Shown: piece after piece, positions 20,103-30,733 of the stretch
Layout of the letters: each line of letters begins with the position of its first letter
Numbering within the stretch: the first letter of the stretch is position 1
Assembly: GCF_002288825.1 (NCBI RefSeq)
Contig: NZ_NSLI01000003.1
Location: 930,001 to 994,000, forward strand
Reading direction: 5' to 3'
Length of the DNA: 64,000 nucleotides
Source: Sphingomonas lenta
Lineage (GTDB): Bacteria > Pseudomonadota > Alphaproteobacteria > Sphingomonadales > Sphingomonadaceae
Position numbers and translations under genes: made by a program
Notes under the pieces: model-generated
The model's database searches: none
What the model was told of the DNA's origin: nothing
Seen by the model: only the letters and a program-made list of their open reading frames with translations

Positions 20103-21128
20103 ATGATGCGCATCGCGATCGTCACTGACGCCTGGGCCCCGCAGGTCAACGGCGTGGTGCGCACGCTTCAGGCGTTGCGCGGCGAGCTGGAGCGCATGGG
20201 CCATGAGGTCCTGGTGGTCGCGCCCGACGGCTTTCCGTCGATGCCGTGCCCGACCTATCCGGAGATCCGCCTGGCCTTTGCGCCGTCGGCCCGGATCGGG
20301 CGCATGCTGGAACGCTTCGGCGCGGACGCGATCCACCTGGCGACCGAGGGCCCGCTGTGCCTCGCGGCGCGGCGCTGGTGCCTGAGCCGAGGGCTGCCCT
20401 TCACGACCGCCTATCATACGCAGTTCCCGGATTACGTGGCGGCGCGCACGCCGCTGCCGACCTCGCTCGTGTGGCGCTATATCCGCTGGTTCCACGCGCC
20501 GGCGCAGGCGGTGCTGGCGTCCACGCCGACGATCGAGCGGACGCTTCGTGCGCACGGGCTCCCGCAGGTGCGGCCGTGGGGGCGTGGGGTCGACCGGGCG
20601 CTGTTCCGGCCGGACGGGCCGCGCGACGACGCGATGCCGGCGCTGCCCCGCCCGGTGCAGCTCTATGTGGGTCGCGTCGCGGTGGAGAAGAACATCGAGG
20701 CGTTCCTGGCGAGCGGTCGGCCCGGCTCCAAGGTCGTGGTCGGCGACGGCCCCGCGCTGGAGGGGCTCAGGCGCCGCTTTCCGGAGGTGCACTTCCTCGG
20801 CGCGCGCTCGGGCGAGGCGCTGGGCGCGGCTTACCGCTCGGCGGACGTGTTCGTGTTCCCGAGCCGGACCGATACGTTCGGGCTCGTCATGGCGGAGGCG
20901 CTGGCGTGCGGGCTGCCCGTCGCGGCCTATCCGGTGACCGGGCCGGCGGACGTGGTGACCGAGGAGGTGGGCGCGCTCGACGATGACCTGAACGCGGCCG
21001 TCGCCCGCGCGCTGACGCGGGACCGGGCCGCCTGCGTCGAGTATGCCCGCCGCTTCGATTGGCGGGCGAGCGCCGAGCAGTTCCTGGCCGCGCTGGCGCC
21101 GGTCGGAGAGTGGCGAACGGCGGCCTGA
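20103..21128 (+). CDS. GT4 family glycosyltransferase (MgtA/SqdX-like)
   Basis: A 341-residue GT-B transferase. The N-terminus MRIAIVTDAWAPQVNGVVRT is the hallmark of GDP-mannose-dependent mannosyltransferase and SqdX/sulfoquinovosyl-type lipid glycosyltransferases. The donor site has YVGRVAVEKNIEAFL, VVGDGPALEGL and the E-x7-E pattern PSRTDTFGLVMAEALACG. It likely acts on a membrane lipid acceptor at the cytoplasmic face; donor and acceptor are not determinable. An ATG three nt later is an equally good start. It is followed by an intrinsic terminator at 21182-21204. Confidence 0.9.
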   Translation: MMRIAIVTDAWAPQVNGVVRTLQALRGELERMGHEVLVVAPDGFPSMPCPTYPEIRLAFAPSARIGRMLERFGADAIHLATEGPLCLAARRWCLSRGLPFTTAYHTQFPDYVAARTPLPTSLVWRYIRWFHAPAQAVLASTPTIERTLRAHGLPQVRPWGRGVDRALFRPDGPRDDAMPALPRPVQLYVGRVAVEKNIEAFLASGRPGSKVVVGDGPALEGLRRRFPEVHFLGARSGEALGAAYRSADVFVFPSRTDTFGLVMAEALACGLPVAAYPVTGPADVVTEEVGALDDDLNAAVARALTRDRAACVEYARRFDWRASAEQFLAALAPVGEWRTAA

Positions 21129-21181
21129 CGCGCCCGCTTGCCACTCCGGGTCGGACGGCCTAAGTCGAAAAACCATGGCAC

Positions 21182-21204
21182 GGCCGCTCCGGTGAGGGGC
21201 GGCC
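21182..21204 (+). terminator. Intrinsic terminator after glycosyltransferase gene
   Basis: A 9-bp stem GGCCGCTCC / GGGGCGGCC (one G-T pair) with loop GGTGA, followed by CTTTCTATTT. It separates the glycosyltransferase gene from trcR, although trcR begins only 29 nt downstream. Confidence 0.8.
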
Positions 21205-21232
21205 CTTTCTATTTGTACGGAGCACCGATCCC

Positions 21233-21913
21233 GTGGCCCAGCCGCTCATGCCCCATGCGACCGCGTCCTGGCTGGTCGACAACACCTCGCTCTCCTTCGA
21301 GCAGATCGCCGAGTTCTGCGGGCTGCACATCCTGGAGGTGCAGGCGATCGCCGACGACACCGCCGCGACCAAGCTGACCGGCCGCGACCCCGTCCGCGCG
21401 CACGAGCTGACGCAGGACGAGATCGACAAGGGCCAGCGCGACCCCGACTACCGCCTCAAGATGACCAAGGGCCCCGAGCAGGTCCGCCGCACCAAGGGGC
21501 CGCGCTACACGCCCGTCTCCAAGCGGCAGGACAAGCCGGACGGCATCGCCTGGATCATCCGCAACCACCCGGAAATCAGCGACGGCGCGATCGCCAACCT
21601 GATCGGCACCACGCGCACCACGATCGCGGCGATCCGCGACCGGACGCACTGGAACATCGCCAACATCACGCCCAAGGACCCGGTGACGCTGGGCCTGACG
21701 ACGCAGCGCGAGCTCGACGCGGCGGTCGCCAAAGCGGCCAAGGGCCAGCCGGAGCAGCAGACCGACGAGCGGCTGGCCGGCGACCGCGAGGCGCTGATCG
21801 AGCAGCTCCGCGCCGAGCGCGAGGCGGCGATCCGCAACGCCGACACCGAAGGCGAGCGCGCCGCCGCGGAGGCGGACGCCCGACCGCTGTTCGAAGATCC
21901 GTTCCGGCGGTGA
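21233..21913 (+). CDS. trcR: Cell cycle transcriptional regulator TrcR (DUF1013)
   Basis: A 226-residue alphaproteobacterial regulator. The DUF1013/TrcR family is recognised from HATASWLVDNTSLSFEQIAE, IADDTAATKLTGRDPV, NHPEISDGAIANLIGTTRTT, AIRDRTHWN and PKDPVTLGLTTQ. The middle part resembles a DNA-binding helix-turn-helix. A roughly 45-residue charged C-terminal helix (REALIEQLRAEREAAIRNAD) follows. The start is GTG (V-A-Q-P-L-M-P), with ACGGAG upstream; an ATG five codons later is the alternative. It sits right after a terminator, so it probably has its own promoter in or near that hairpin. Confidence 0.92.
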   Translation: MAQPLMPHATASWLVDNTSLSFEQIAEFCGLHILEVQAIADDTAATKLTGRDPVRAHELTQDEIDKGQRDPDYRLKMTKGPEQVRRTKGPRYTPVSKRQDKPDGIAWIIRNHPEISDGAIANLIGTTRTTIAAIRDRTHWNIANITPKDPVTLGLTTQRELDAAVAKAAKGQPEQQTDERLAGDREALIEQLRAEREAAIRNADTEGERAAAEADARPLFEDPFRR

Positions 21914-21922
21914 TTACCCGAT

Positions 21923-22058
21923 CCCTCTCCCGCTTTCGCGGGAGAGGGACAGCGGCGCAGCCGCAGGGTGAGGGCCCGTTCTTCGGGATGCGCCCTGCCC
22001 AGGCCCTCACCCTGGCTCGCAAGCGAGCCGGTCCCTCTCCCGCGAAAGCGGGAGAGGG
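21923..22058. repeat. Family A composite palindromic repeat, copy 1
   Basis: Two outer hairpins (CCCTCTCCCGC..GCGGGAGAGGG) face each other. Each is followed inward by a smaller stem (GCGGC-GCA-GCCGC on the left, GGCTCGC-AA-GCGAGCC on the right) and the complementary AGGGTGAGGGCC / GGCCCTCACCCT arms. The right end reaches to 10 nt before the MBL hydrolase start. Confidence 0.9.
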
Positions 22059-22067
22059 TAGGAGGGG

Positions 22068-23141
22068 ATGGTCGTGCGACCGTTCCGTTGCTACCCGCAA
22101 CCGATGGCGACCGCGCTCTCAGCCCTCCGCGTCCGTAACGGCCTGACCTACCCGTTCGGCGCGATCGAGTCCGGTGCACCCGTCGAGCTCGCGCCTGGTC
22201 TCTCCGTCCTCCGCATCGCAGTTCCCGGGCCGCTCCGCCACGTCAACTGCTATCTCCTCGCCGATGACGGCGGGACGGCGGTCGTCGACACGGGCATGAA
22301 CACGGCCGACGCGCGCGCGGCGTGGGACGCGCTCTCCGACCTGCGCGTCAGCCGCGTGATCGGCACGCATTTCCACCCTGACCATATCGGGCTCGCCGGC
22401 CGTTTGTGCGCCGAGCATCGCGCACCGCTCCACATGACGCGGGGCGAGTGGCTGCTCGCGCGCATGCTGATCGCCGACGCGCAGGACGAGGTGCCCGCCG
22501 AGCAGGTCGCGTTCTGGCGCATGGCGGGCTGGGCGGACGAGCAGGTCGCGCATGCATGCGAGCGGGGCTGGGCGGGGTTCCGGCGGATCGTGGCGCCGCT
22601 ATCGCTCAGCTACGTCCGGATCGCCGATGGCGACCGGCTGGCGGTCGGCGGCGCGGAGTGGCGCGTCGTCGTCGGCTCGGGCCACAGCCCGGAGCACGCC
22701 TGCCTGCTCGACGAGCGGCGCGGGCTTCTGCTGGCGGGCGACCAGGTGCTGCCGCGGATCAGCCCTAACGTGTCGGTGCCGATCAGCGAGCCGGAGAGCA
22801 ACCCGCTCGGCGACTGGCTCCTCTCGATCGAGAAGCTGCGCGGGCTCGATCCCGACCTGCTGGTGCTGCCGGGGCACGGCGACCCGTTCACGGGACTCCA
22901 CATCCGGCTCGACCAGATGCGCGACGAGCATCTGGAGCGGCTCGACGCGCTCGCCGTGCACCTGGCGGAACCCCGGCGCGCGGTCGACTGCTTCGCCGTG
23001 CTGTTCCAGCGGCCCGTCGGCCCCGACATGCTGGGCATGGCCACGGGCGAGGCGCTCGCGCACCTCCGGCGGCTGGAGCGGGACGGCAGGGCCGTCGCGG
23101 AGGACCGCGACGGCGTGCGCTGGTGGGTGGCAACCACCTAA
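22068..23141 (+). CDS. MBL-fold metallo-hydrolase (LACTB2-like)
   Basis: A 357-residue metallo-beta-lactamase-fold hydrolase. Metal ligands are THFHPDHIG (HxHxDH), a His in VGSGHSPEHA, an Asp in LAGDQVLP and a His in VLPGHGDPF. The C-terminal roughly 90 residues look like the winged-helix part of LACTB2/glyoxalase-II-like hydrolases. Start choice is uncertain: the ATG at 22068 has AGGAGGGG only 2 nt away, so the ATG at 22104 (M-A-T-A-L-S) may be used. Substrate is unknown; thioester or RNA substrates are known in the family. Confidence 0.87.
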   Translation: MVVRPFRCYPQPMATALSALRVRNGLTYPFGAIESGAPVELAPGLSVLRIAVPGPLRHVNCYLLADDGGTAVVDTGMNTADARAAWDALSDLRVSRVIGTHFHPDHIGLAGRLCAEHRAPLHMTRGEWLLARMLIADAQDEVPAEQVAFWRMAGWADEQVAHACERGWAGFRRIVAPLSLSYVRIADGDRLAVGGAEWRVVVGSGHSPEHACLLDERRGLLLAGDQVLPRISPNVSVPISEPESNPLGDWLLSIEKLRGLDPDLLVLPGHGDPFTGLHIRLDQMRDEHLERLDALAVHLAEPRRAVDCFAVLFQRPVGPDMLGMATGEALAHLRRLERDGRAVAEDRDGVRWWVATT

Positions 23142-23143
23142 GC

Positions 23144-23171
23144 TCCCTTTCCCTCTGGGGAGAGGGAGAAG
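23144..23171. repeat. Short CCCTCT/AGAGGG hairpin
   Basis: CTCCCTTTCCCTCT-GGGG-AGAGGGAG is a single hairpin related to one arm of the family A repeats. It lies between the convergent MBL hydrolase and lipoprotein genes and may act as a weak terminator. Confidence 0.6.
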
Positions 23172-23172
23172 C

Positions 23173-23514
23173 CTAGCCGCGCCGCTCGCCCGACACGCGC
23201 GTCACCTGCGCCACGCCGTTGCGGTCGAGCGCGATGGCGTAGACGGGCCCGTCGGTGCAGATCGCCGCGAACACGGGATTGCCGTCCTGGTCAGGCTGGC
23301 GCGGCGCCTCCGTCACGCCCTGGCAGGGCGCGTCGCCGTCGCGGATGGCGCGGAGGAACACCGCGCGGCGCTGCTCCTCGGGCAGGTCCAGCGTGCGCTG
23401 CTGGACGGCGCTGTAGCCCGCGGGCGCGGCCGTGTTGTTGGTGGTCGCCGCCGTCTCGGCGGGCTGCTGCTGGCAGGCGGCCAGCGCCAGGGGGAGCAGT
23501 ACGAGTGTGCGCAT
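23173..23514 (-). CDS. Small lipoprotein of unknown function
   Basis: A 113-residue protein. Its lipoprotein signal has the box LAAC (Cys about residue 14), followed by a Gln/Thr/Asn-rich linker. A roughly 70-residue domain carries two Cys (DAPCQGV and FAAICTDG), compatible with a disulphide, and ends RVSGERRG. AAGGAGGA lies 6 nt before the ATG at 23514. It lies 13 nt after the nadE stop in the same direction, so probably cotranscribed. I do not recognise a family. Confidence 0.75.
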   Translation of the reverse strand: MRTLVLLPLALAACQQQPAETAATTNNTAAPAGYSAVQQRTLDLPEEQRRAVFLRAIRDGDAPCQGVTEAPRQPDQDGNPVFAAICTDGPVYAIALDRNGVAQVTRVSGERRG

Positions 23515-23527
23515 GGTTCCTCCTTCT

Positions 23528-25576
<2,049 letters not shown>

Positions 25577-25666
25577 GCGATCCCCTAACGTATGACAAGC
25601 GAAACGGTCACGCCCGCTCCAACAAATCGGCTTTCGCCGCGGCCCCGCCCCCGTCTATGACGGTTG

Positions 25667-28564
25667 ATGATGGGTGAGAGGGGCTATCCGGTCCAGACGT
25701 CGCGTGCGCCCCTTCCCCCACCGGGGACGGAGGTGGAGCGGCACCTCCGCGCGCTAGACGGCCGCGACTGCCCGCTCGGCTCCATGCGTGAATGGCCGCC
25801 CGCGCTGCGCTCCGCCCTCCAGCTGATCCTGCCCGCCGACGTCCAGATGTCGCTCTTTTGGGGGCCCGACCACGTCAGTTTCTACAACGACGCCTACGCG
25901 CCCGTGATCGGCGACAAGCACCCCCGCGCGCTCGGCCGCCCCGCGCGGGAGGGCTGGGCGGAGATGTGGGACGACCTGGAGCCCATGCTCGAACAGGTCC
26001 GCGCGACCGGCGACACCCTGTCGGAGAAGAACCGCGCCTTCTACGTCGAGCGCCGCGGCGGGGCGGGCGAGATCGCCTATTTCGACTACAGCTTCTCCCC
26101 CGTCCGCGACGAGCGCGGCGAAGTGGCGGGCGTGCTGTGCGTCACCGCCGAGACGACCGACCGCGTCCGCGCCGCCCGCTCGGTCGCGGAGGAGCGCGCC
26201 CGCCTGGCGGAGATGTTCGACCAATCTCCCGGCTTCATGGCGGTGCTGCGCCAGCCGGGCCATGTGATCGAGCTCGCCAACGAGACGTTCATGGAGATGG
26301 TCGGTCGCCGCGACGTGGTCGGGCTGTCCTTCACCGACCTCCTGCCGTTGCAGGAGCGCGACGCGGCGCGCGCGTTCCTCGACGAGGTGGCGGCGACGCG
26401 CCGCCCGTTCCGGGGACAGGGCGTGCGCGCCGCGCTGATGCGCGACCGCTTCGTCGACCTGGTGGTCCAGCCCGTGGCCGACCGCAACGGCGCGATCGGC
26501 GCCTTGTTCGTCGACGGCAACGACGTGACAGACCGCGTCCGCGCGGAGGAGCGGCTGCTGCTCTCCACGGAGTCGCTGCGGCTCGCGACCGAGGCGGCGG
26601 AGCTGGGCATCTGGGACGTCGACCTGCAGGCCGACCAGCTCACCTGGTCGGAGCGCACCAAGGCGCATTTCGGCATCTCGCCGGGCGTCGCGGTGAGCAT
26701 GGATGACTTCTACGCGGGCCTGCACCCCGACGACCTGCAGGCGACGGCGGAGGCGTTCGAGGCGGCGATCGACCCCGAGCGTCGCGCGCCCTACGACGTC
26801 GAATACCGCACGCTCGGCGCGGAGGACGGGCTGACGCGCTGGGTCGCCGCCCGCGGCCGCGCCCTGTTCGACGAGACGGGAACGCCGTTGCGCGCGGTGG
26901 GCACCACGCTCGACATCACCGCGCGCAAGGGAGCCGAGGAGCTGCTGCGCGAGACGGAGTCGCGGTTCCGGTCGCTCGCCGACACCGTGCCCGCGCTGAT
27001 GTGGGTCATCGACGAGAACGGCCTGCCGCTCTTCGCGAACCGCTGGTTCCTGACCCTGTTCGGCTGGACCGAGGACGAGGTGCGCGCGCGGGGCCTCATC
27101 ACCATCATCCACCCCGACGACCGCGACCGCGAGCTCCTCCGCCGCGCGGAGGCGTTCGCCGCGCGCGAGCCGTGGAGCCACGAGGTCCGCGTCGTCGACA
27201 AGACGGGCGAGACGCGCTGGCTGCGCACGGAGGCGCGGCCCCGCTTCATCGGCGGTCGCTTCGCCGGTTATGTCGGCGTCGGCATCGAGGTGACGGACGC
27301 CCACCTCGCCGCCGAGGCGCTGGAGAGCCGCGTTGCCGCGCGCACCGCCGAGCTGGCGGAGGCGAACAACCGCCTGACCGCGCAGATCGGCGAGCGCGAG
27401 CGCGTCGAGCAGACGCTGCACCAGATGCAGCGGCTGGAGGCGGTGGGACAGCTCACCTCCGGCGTGGCGCACGATTTCAACAACCTCCTGACCGTGGTCG
27501 TCGGCAACACCGGCCTGGTCGAACGCGCCGCGCGCGCCGCCGACCTCGACGCGCGCACGCTGCAGCGGCTGGAGAACATCCGCGTCGCCGCCGAGCGCGG
27601 CGCTGCGCTCACGCAGCAGCTGCTCGCCTTCTCGCGCCGCCAGCGGCTCGCCACGCGCGTCATCGACCTGAACGAGACGGTGGCGCGCATGCGGCCGCTG
27701 TTCGAGGGGGCGATCGGCAACGCCATCACCGTCGACCTCGGGCTGGAGGACGGGCTCTGGCCTGCGTTGGTGGATCCCACGCAGATCGAGCTCGTCATCC
27801 TCAACCTCGCCATCAACGCGCGCGACGCGATGGCGGTAGGCGGCACGGTGACGATCCGCACGGCCAACGTCGTCAGACCCGAACCGACGCGCCCCGAGCA
27901 CCCGCCCGCCGGCGAGCATGTTATGGTGGCCGTCGCCGACACCGGCACCGGCATGTCCCCGGACGTCCTGAACCGCGTGTTCGAGCCGTTCTTCACGACC
28001 AAGCCCGTCGGCAAGGGGTCGGGGCTGGGCCTCGCCCAGGTGTTCGGCTTCGCCAAGCAGTCGGGCGGCGGCGTCCTGATCGAGTCGCGGGAAGGCGAGG
28101 GGACGGACGTGTGCGTGTTCCTGCCCCGCGCCGAAGCCGCGCCCGCGCCCGCGCCGCGGCCGGGCGACGCTGCGGCCGACGCCGATCTGTCGCGGACGGT
28201 CGTGCTGGTCGTCGACGACGACGACGCGGTGCGCGGCGTGACCGCGGACATGATCGCCGGCATGGGCGCGACGGTGGCGGAGGCGTCAAGCGGCGACGCG
28301 GCGCTGGCCGTGCTCCGCGGGCGCTCGGACGTCGACCTGATCCTCGCCGACTTCGCCATGCCCGGCATGAACGGCGCGGAGCTCGCCCGCCGCGCCGCGG
28401 AGCTGCGGCCGGACGTGCCGCTCCTGATGCTGACGGGCTATGCGGACCTGAGCGCCATCGCCGACGTGCCCGCCGACGCGGTTGTGCAGAAGCCCGTCAC
28501 CGCCGAGGCGCTGCGCGAGCGCGTGGTCGGCGCGCTGGCGAAGACGCGCGAGCTCGTCGGGTGA
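25667..28564 (+). CDS. Soluble multi-PAS hybrid histidine kinase with receiver domain
   Basis: A protein of about 965 residues with no membrane segment. In order: an N-terminal PAS-like module (about 20-165), PAS domains at about 180-295, 305-425 and 435-560, a short coiled coil, HisKA with VGQLTSGVAHDFNNLL (phospho-His about 602), a HATPase (INARDAM, DTGTGMSPDV, GKGSGLGLAQVFGF), and a C-terminal receiver (VLVVDDDDAV, LADFAMPGMNG with Asp about 895). The AHDFNNLL box plus terminal receiver is the common hybrid kinase type. The start is ambiguous among TTG-ATG-ATG at 25664-25672. No cognate regulator is adjacent; the Hpt protein at 33700 could receive phosphate, but that is inference. Confidence 0.92.
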   Translation: MMGERGYPVQTSRAPLPPPGTEVERHLRALDGRDCPLGSMREWPPALRSALQLILPADVQMSLFWGPDHVSFYNDAYAPVIGDKHPRALGRPAREGWAEMWDDLEPMLEQVRATGDTLSEKNRAFYVERRGGAGEIAYFDYSFSPVRDERGEVAGVLCVTAETTDRVRAARSVAEERARLAEMFDQSPGFMAVLRQPGHVIELANETFMEMVGRRDVVGLSFTDLLPLQERDAARAFLDEVAATRRPFRGQGVRAALMRDRFVDLVVQPVADRNGAIGALFVDGNDVTDRVRAEERLLLSTESLRLATEAAELGIWDVDLQADQLTWSERTKAHFGISPGVAVSMDDFYAGLHPDDLQATAEAFEAAIDPERRAPYDVEYRTLGAEDGLTRWVAARGRALFDETGTPLRAVGTTLDITARKGAEELLRETESRFRSLADTVPALMWVIDENGLPLFANRWFLTLFGWTEDEVRARGLITIIHPDDRDRELLRRAEAFAAREPWSHEVRVVDKTGETRWLRTEARPRFIGGRFAGYVGVGIEVTDAHLAAEALESRVAARTAELAEANNRLTAQIGERERVEQTLHQMQRLEAVGQLTSGVAHDFNNLLTVVVGNTGLVERAARAADLDARTLQRLENIRVAAERGAALTQQLLAFSRRQRLATRVIDLNETVARMRPLFEGAIGNAITVDLGLEDGLWPALVDPTQIELVILNLAINARDAMAVGGTVTIRTANVVRPEPTRPEHPPAGEHVMVAVADTGTGMSPDVLNRVFEPFFTTKPVGKGSGLGLAQVFGFAKQSGGGVLIESREGEGTDVCVFLPRAEAAPAPAPRPGDAAADADLSRTVVLVVDDDDAVRGVTADMIAGMGATVAEASSGDAALAVLRGRSDVDLILADFAMPGMNGAELARRAAELRPDVPLLMLTGYADLSAIADVPADAVVQKPVTAEALRERVVGALAKTRELVG

Positions 28565-28646
28565 CCTGATCCTGGACACGGCTCCCGCTTGCGCCGGGGA
28601 CGTGCTGGGCGCAGTCTCCGCGCTCGGAAAATCAGGGGAGGACCAT

Positions 28647-29084
28647 ATGACCGCCGCTTATCGCCGCGCGCCCGCGTGGTTCCGCGTCGTCGCCGCGCTG
28701 CTGCTCGTCTGGGGCGTCGCCGGCTGCTACGCCTGCTTTCAGCAGTTCCGCCTGGGCGCGGACGCGATGGGGCCGGCGACCGACTATGACCGGACGCTCT
28801 ACGCGTCGCTGCCGATCTGGTACGATCCGCTCTACGCCGTCGCGACCTCGGCCGGCCTGCTCGGCGCGCTGGCGCTGCTCGCCCGCTCGCGCCTCGCGCT
28901 GCCGTTGTTCGCGCTGAGCCTGTTCGCGGTGCTGGTCCAGTTCGGCTACCTCTTCGCCGCGTCGGACCTCGTCGCGACCAAGGGCGCGGCCGCGACCCTG
29001 CCGTTCCCGATCTTCATCGCCCTCGTGGCGGCCGGCGCGACGTGGCTCTCCGCCCGCGCGATGAGGCGCGGCTGGATCGGCTAG
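28647..29084 (+). CDS. Four-helix membrane protein of unknown function
   Basis: A 145-residue protein with four hydrophobic helices: near 10-28 (VVAALLLVWGVAGCYACF), 62-85 (LYAVATSAGLLGALALLA), 88-108 and 118-138. No enzymatic motif is seen. AGGGGAGG lies 6 nt before the ATG. It lies 82 nt after the hybrid kinase gene and may be cotranscribed with it. Confidence 0.75.
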   Translation: MTAAYRRAPAWFRVVAALLLVWGVAGCYACFQQFRLGADAMGPATDYDRTLYASLPIWYDPLYAVATSAGLLGALALLARSRLALPLFALSLFAVLVQFGYLFAASDLVATKGAAATLPFPIFIALVAAGATWLSARAMRRGWIG

Positions 29085-29107
29085 CGCCGCGGGGCTAGAA
29101 CCCGCCC

Positions 29108-29965
29108 ATGTCCACCTTCACCCTCGACACGGCGACCAGCCGCGCGACGCCCGTGTCCGCGCCGATGAAGCGGCTCACGGTTCCGGCGATCCGCCGGCGG
29201 AAGGGCGGTACGCCGCTGGTGATGCTGACCGCCTATACGGTCCGGACGGCGCAGCTGCTCGACCCGCATTGCGACCTCTTGCTGGTGGGCGACAGCCTGG
29301 GGCAGGTAATCTACGGCCTGCCTTCGACGGTACCCGTGACGCTGGAGATGATGGCGGCGCACGGCGCGGCCGTGGTGCGCGGCAGCTACCACGCGGTGGT
29401 GGTCATCGACATGCCGTTCGGCTCCTACGAACAGTCGCCGGAACAGGCGTTCGCCAGCGCGTCCAGGCTGCTCAAGGAGACGGGCGCGGCGGGCGTGAAG
29501 ATGGAGGGCGGCGAGGCTATGGCCCCGCAGGTCCGCTTCCTCTCCGAGCGCGGCGTTCCGGTGATGGGCCATGTGGGCCTCACGCCCCAGGCGGTGAACA
29601 TGCTGGGCGGCTACGGCGCGCGCGGCCGGTCGGAGGCGGAGGCGGCGAAGATCGGGGCGGACGCCAGGGCGGTGGCCGACGCCGGCGCCTTCGCCATCGT
29701 CGTGGAGGGCGTAGTCGAACCGATCGCCGTCGAGATCACGCGGGCGGTCGATTGCCCCACCATCGGCATCGGCGCGTCGGCGGCGTGCGACGGGCAGGTG
29801 CTGGTCGCCGAGGACATGCTGGGCCTGTTCGAGCGTACGCCGCGCTTCGTGAAGCGGTTCGACGACCTCGCCGGCCGCATCTCGGCGGCGGCGGAGGCCT
29901 ATGCGGCGGAGGTGCGCGACCGCAGCTTCCCGGGGCCGGAGCAGATCTACGCCTCCAAGGCGTGA
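29108..29965 (+). CDS. panB: 3-methyl-2-oxobutanoate hydroxymethyltransferase (PanB)
   Basis: First committed step of pantothenate synthesis: adds a hydroxymethyl group from 5,10-methylene-THF to 2-oxoisovalerate. The 285 residues include about 25 extra at the N-terminus. Family motifs are [55 protein letters not shown] and [16 protein letters not shown]. It lies 23 nt after the four-helix membrane protein gene. Makes the precursor for the CoA pathway completed by CoaD (5285-5791). Confidence 0.96.
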   Translation: MSTFTLDTATSRATPVSAPMKRLTVPAIRRRKGGTPLVMLTAYTVRTAQLLDPHCDLLLVGDSLGQVIYGLPSTVPVTLEMMAAHGAAVVRGSYHAVVVIDMPFGSYEQSPEQAFASASRLLKETGAAGVKMEGGEAMAPQVRFLSERGVPVMGHVGLTPQAVNMLGGYGARGRSEAEAAKIGADARAVADAGAFAIVVEGVVEPIAVEITRAVDCPTIGIGASAACDGQVLVAEDMLGLFERTPRFVKRFDDLAGRISAAAEAYAAEVRDRSFPGPEQIYASKA

Positions 29966-30034
29966 CGCTTCCGTTTCGGCCCGCGTGCCGTTAAAGCCGC
30001 CGGCTACACCCTTTCCCGTCCTCCGGAGCATCTG

Positions 30035-30733
30035 TTGGCCGTTCCGCCCACCAATGAAGCGTTCCTGCGCGAAGTCGACGACGAGCTGCGGCGCGACCAG
30101 CTCGCGGGCTTCTGGACGCGCTACGGCCGCTGGCTGATCGCGGCGATCCTGCTCGGGCTCGCGCTGTTCGCGGGCTATCTCTACTGGCGCAACCAGCAGG
30201 AGGTCGCGCGCGGCGCGGAGGGGGAGAAGCTCCAGACCGCCTATGACGCGCTCGCCGCGGGCCGCACCGCCGACGCCGCCAAGCCGCTCGACGAGCTGAC
30301 GCGCTCCTCGAGCGAAGGGTACCGCGCGCTGGCGCTGTTCACGCAGGGGGACGTGCTGCTCCAGCGCGACGACCTGAAGGGCGCGGCCGCGAAGTTCGCC
30401 GAGGTGGCGCGCAGCGAGAATACCGCTCCCGCCTTCCGCAACCTGGCGCTGATCCGCCAGACGGCGGCGGAGTTCGACACGCTCCAGCCCCAGGCGGTGA
30501 TCGACCGGCTGCGGACGCTGGCCGTGCCGGGCAACCCCTATTTCGGCAGCGCGGGCGAGTTGGTCGCGGTGGCGCATCTTCGCGCGGGGCGCCGCGACCT
30601 GGCGGGCCGGATGTTCGGCCGGATCGCGCGCGACGCGCAGGTGCCGGAGTCGATCCGTCAACGCGCCATTCAGATGGCGGGCCTACTCGGGGTCGACGCC
30701 ATCGATCAGAATGAAGGTTCAGCCAAGAAATGA
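30035..30733 (+). CDS. YfgM-like TPR membrane protein
   Basis: A 232-residue protein with an N-terminal cytoplasmic segment (NEAFLREVDDELRRDQL), one transmembrane helix (about 32-50, WLIAAILLGLALFAGYLYW) and a periplasmic TPR-like helical domain. This is the topology of YfgM, an ancillary Sec-translocon protein. The start is TTG, with GGAG 6 nt upstream; no ATG lies close enough to keep the conserved N-terminus. Its stop overlaps the bamB start (ATGATG), and YfgM-BamB-Der is a widely conserved gene order. Confidence 0.88.
   Translation: MAVPPTNEAFLREVDDELRRDQLAGFWTRYGRWLIAAILLGLALFAGYLYWRNQQEVARGAEGEKLQTAYDALAAGRTADAAKPLDELTRSSSEGYRALALFTQGDVLLQRDDLKGAAAKFAEVARSENTAPAFRNLALIRQTAAEFDTLQPQAVIDRLRTLAVPGNPYFGSAGELVAVAHLRAGRRDLAGRMFGRIARDAQVPESIRQRAIQMAGLLGVDAIDQNEGSAKK

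Noticed and set aside
25754-27919. 721-codon minus-strand frame opposite the hybrid kinase
   Set aside because: The plus-strand kinase has complete PAS, HisKA, HATPase and receiver motifs; the antisense frame has none.
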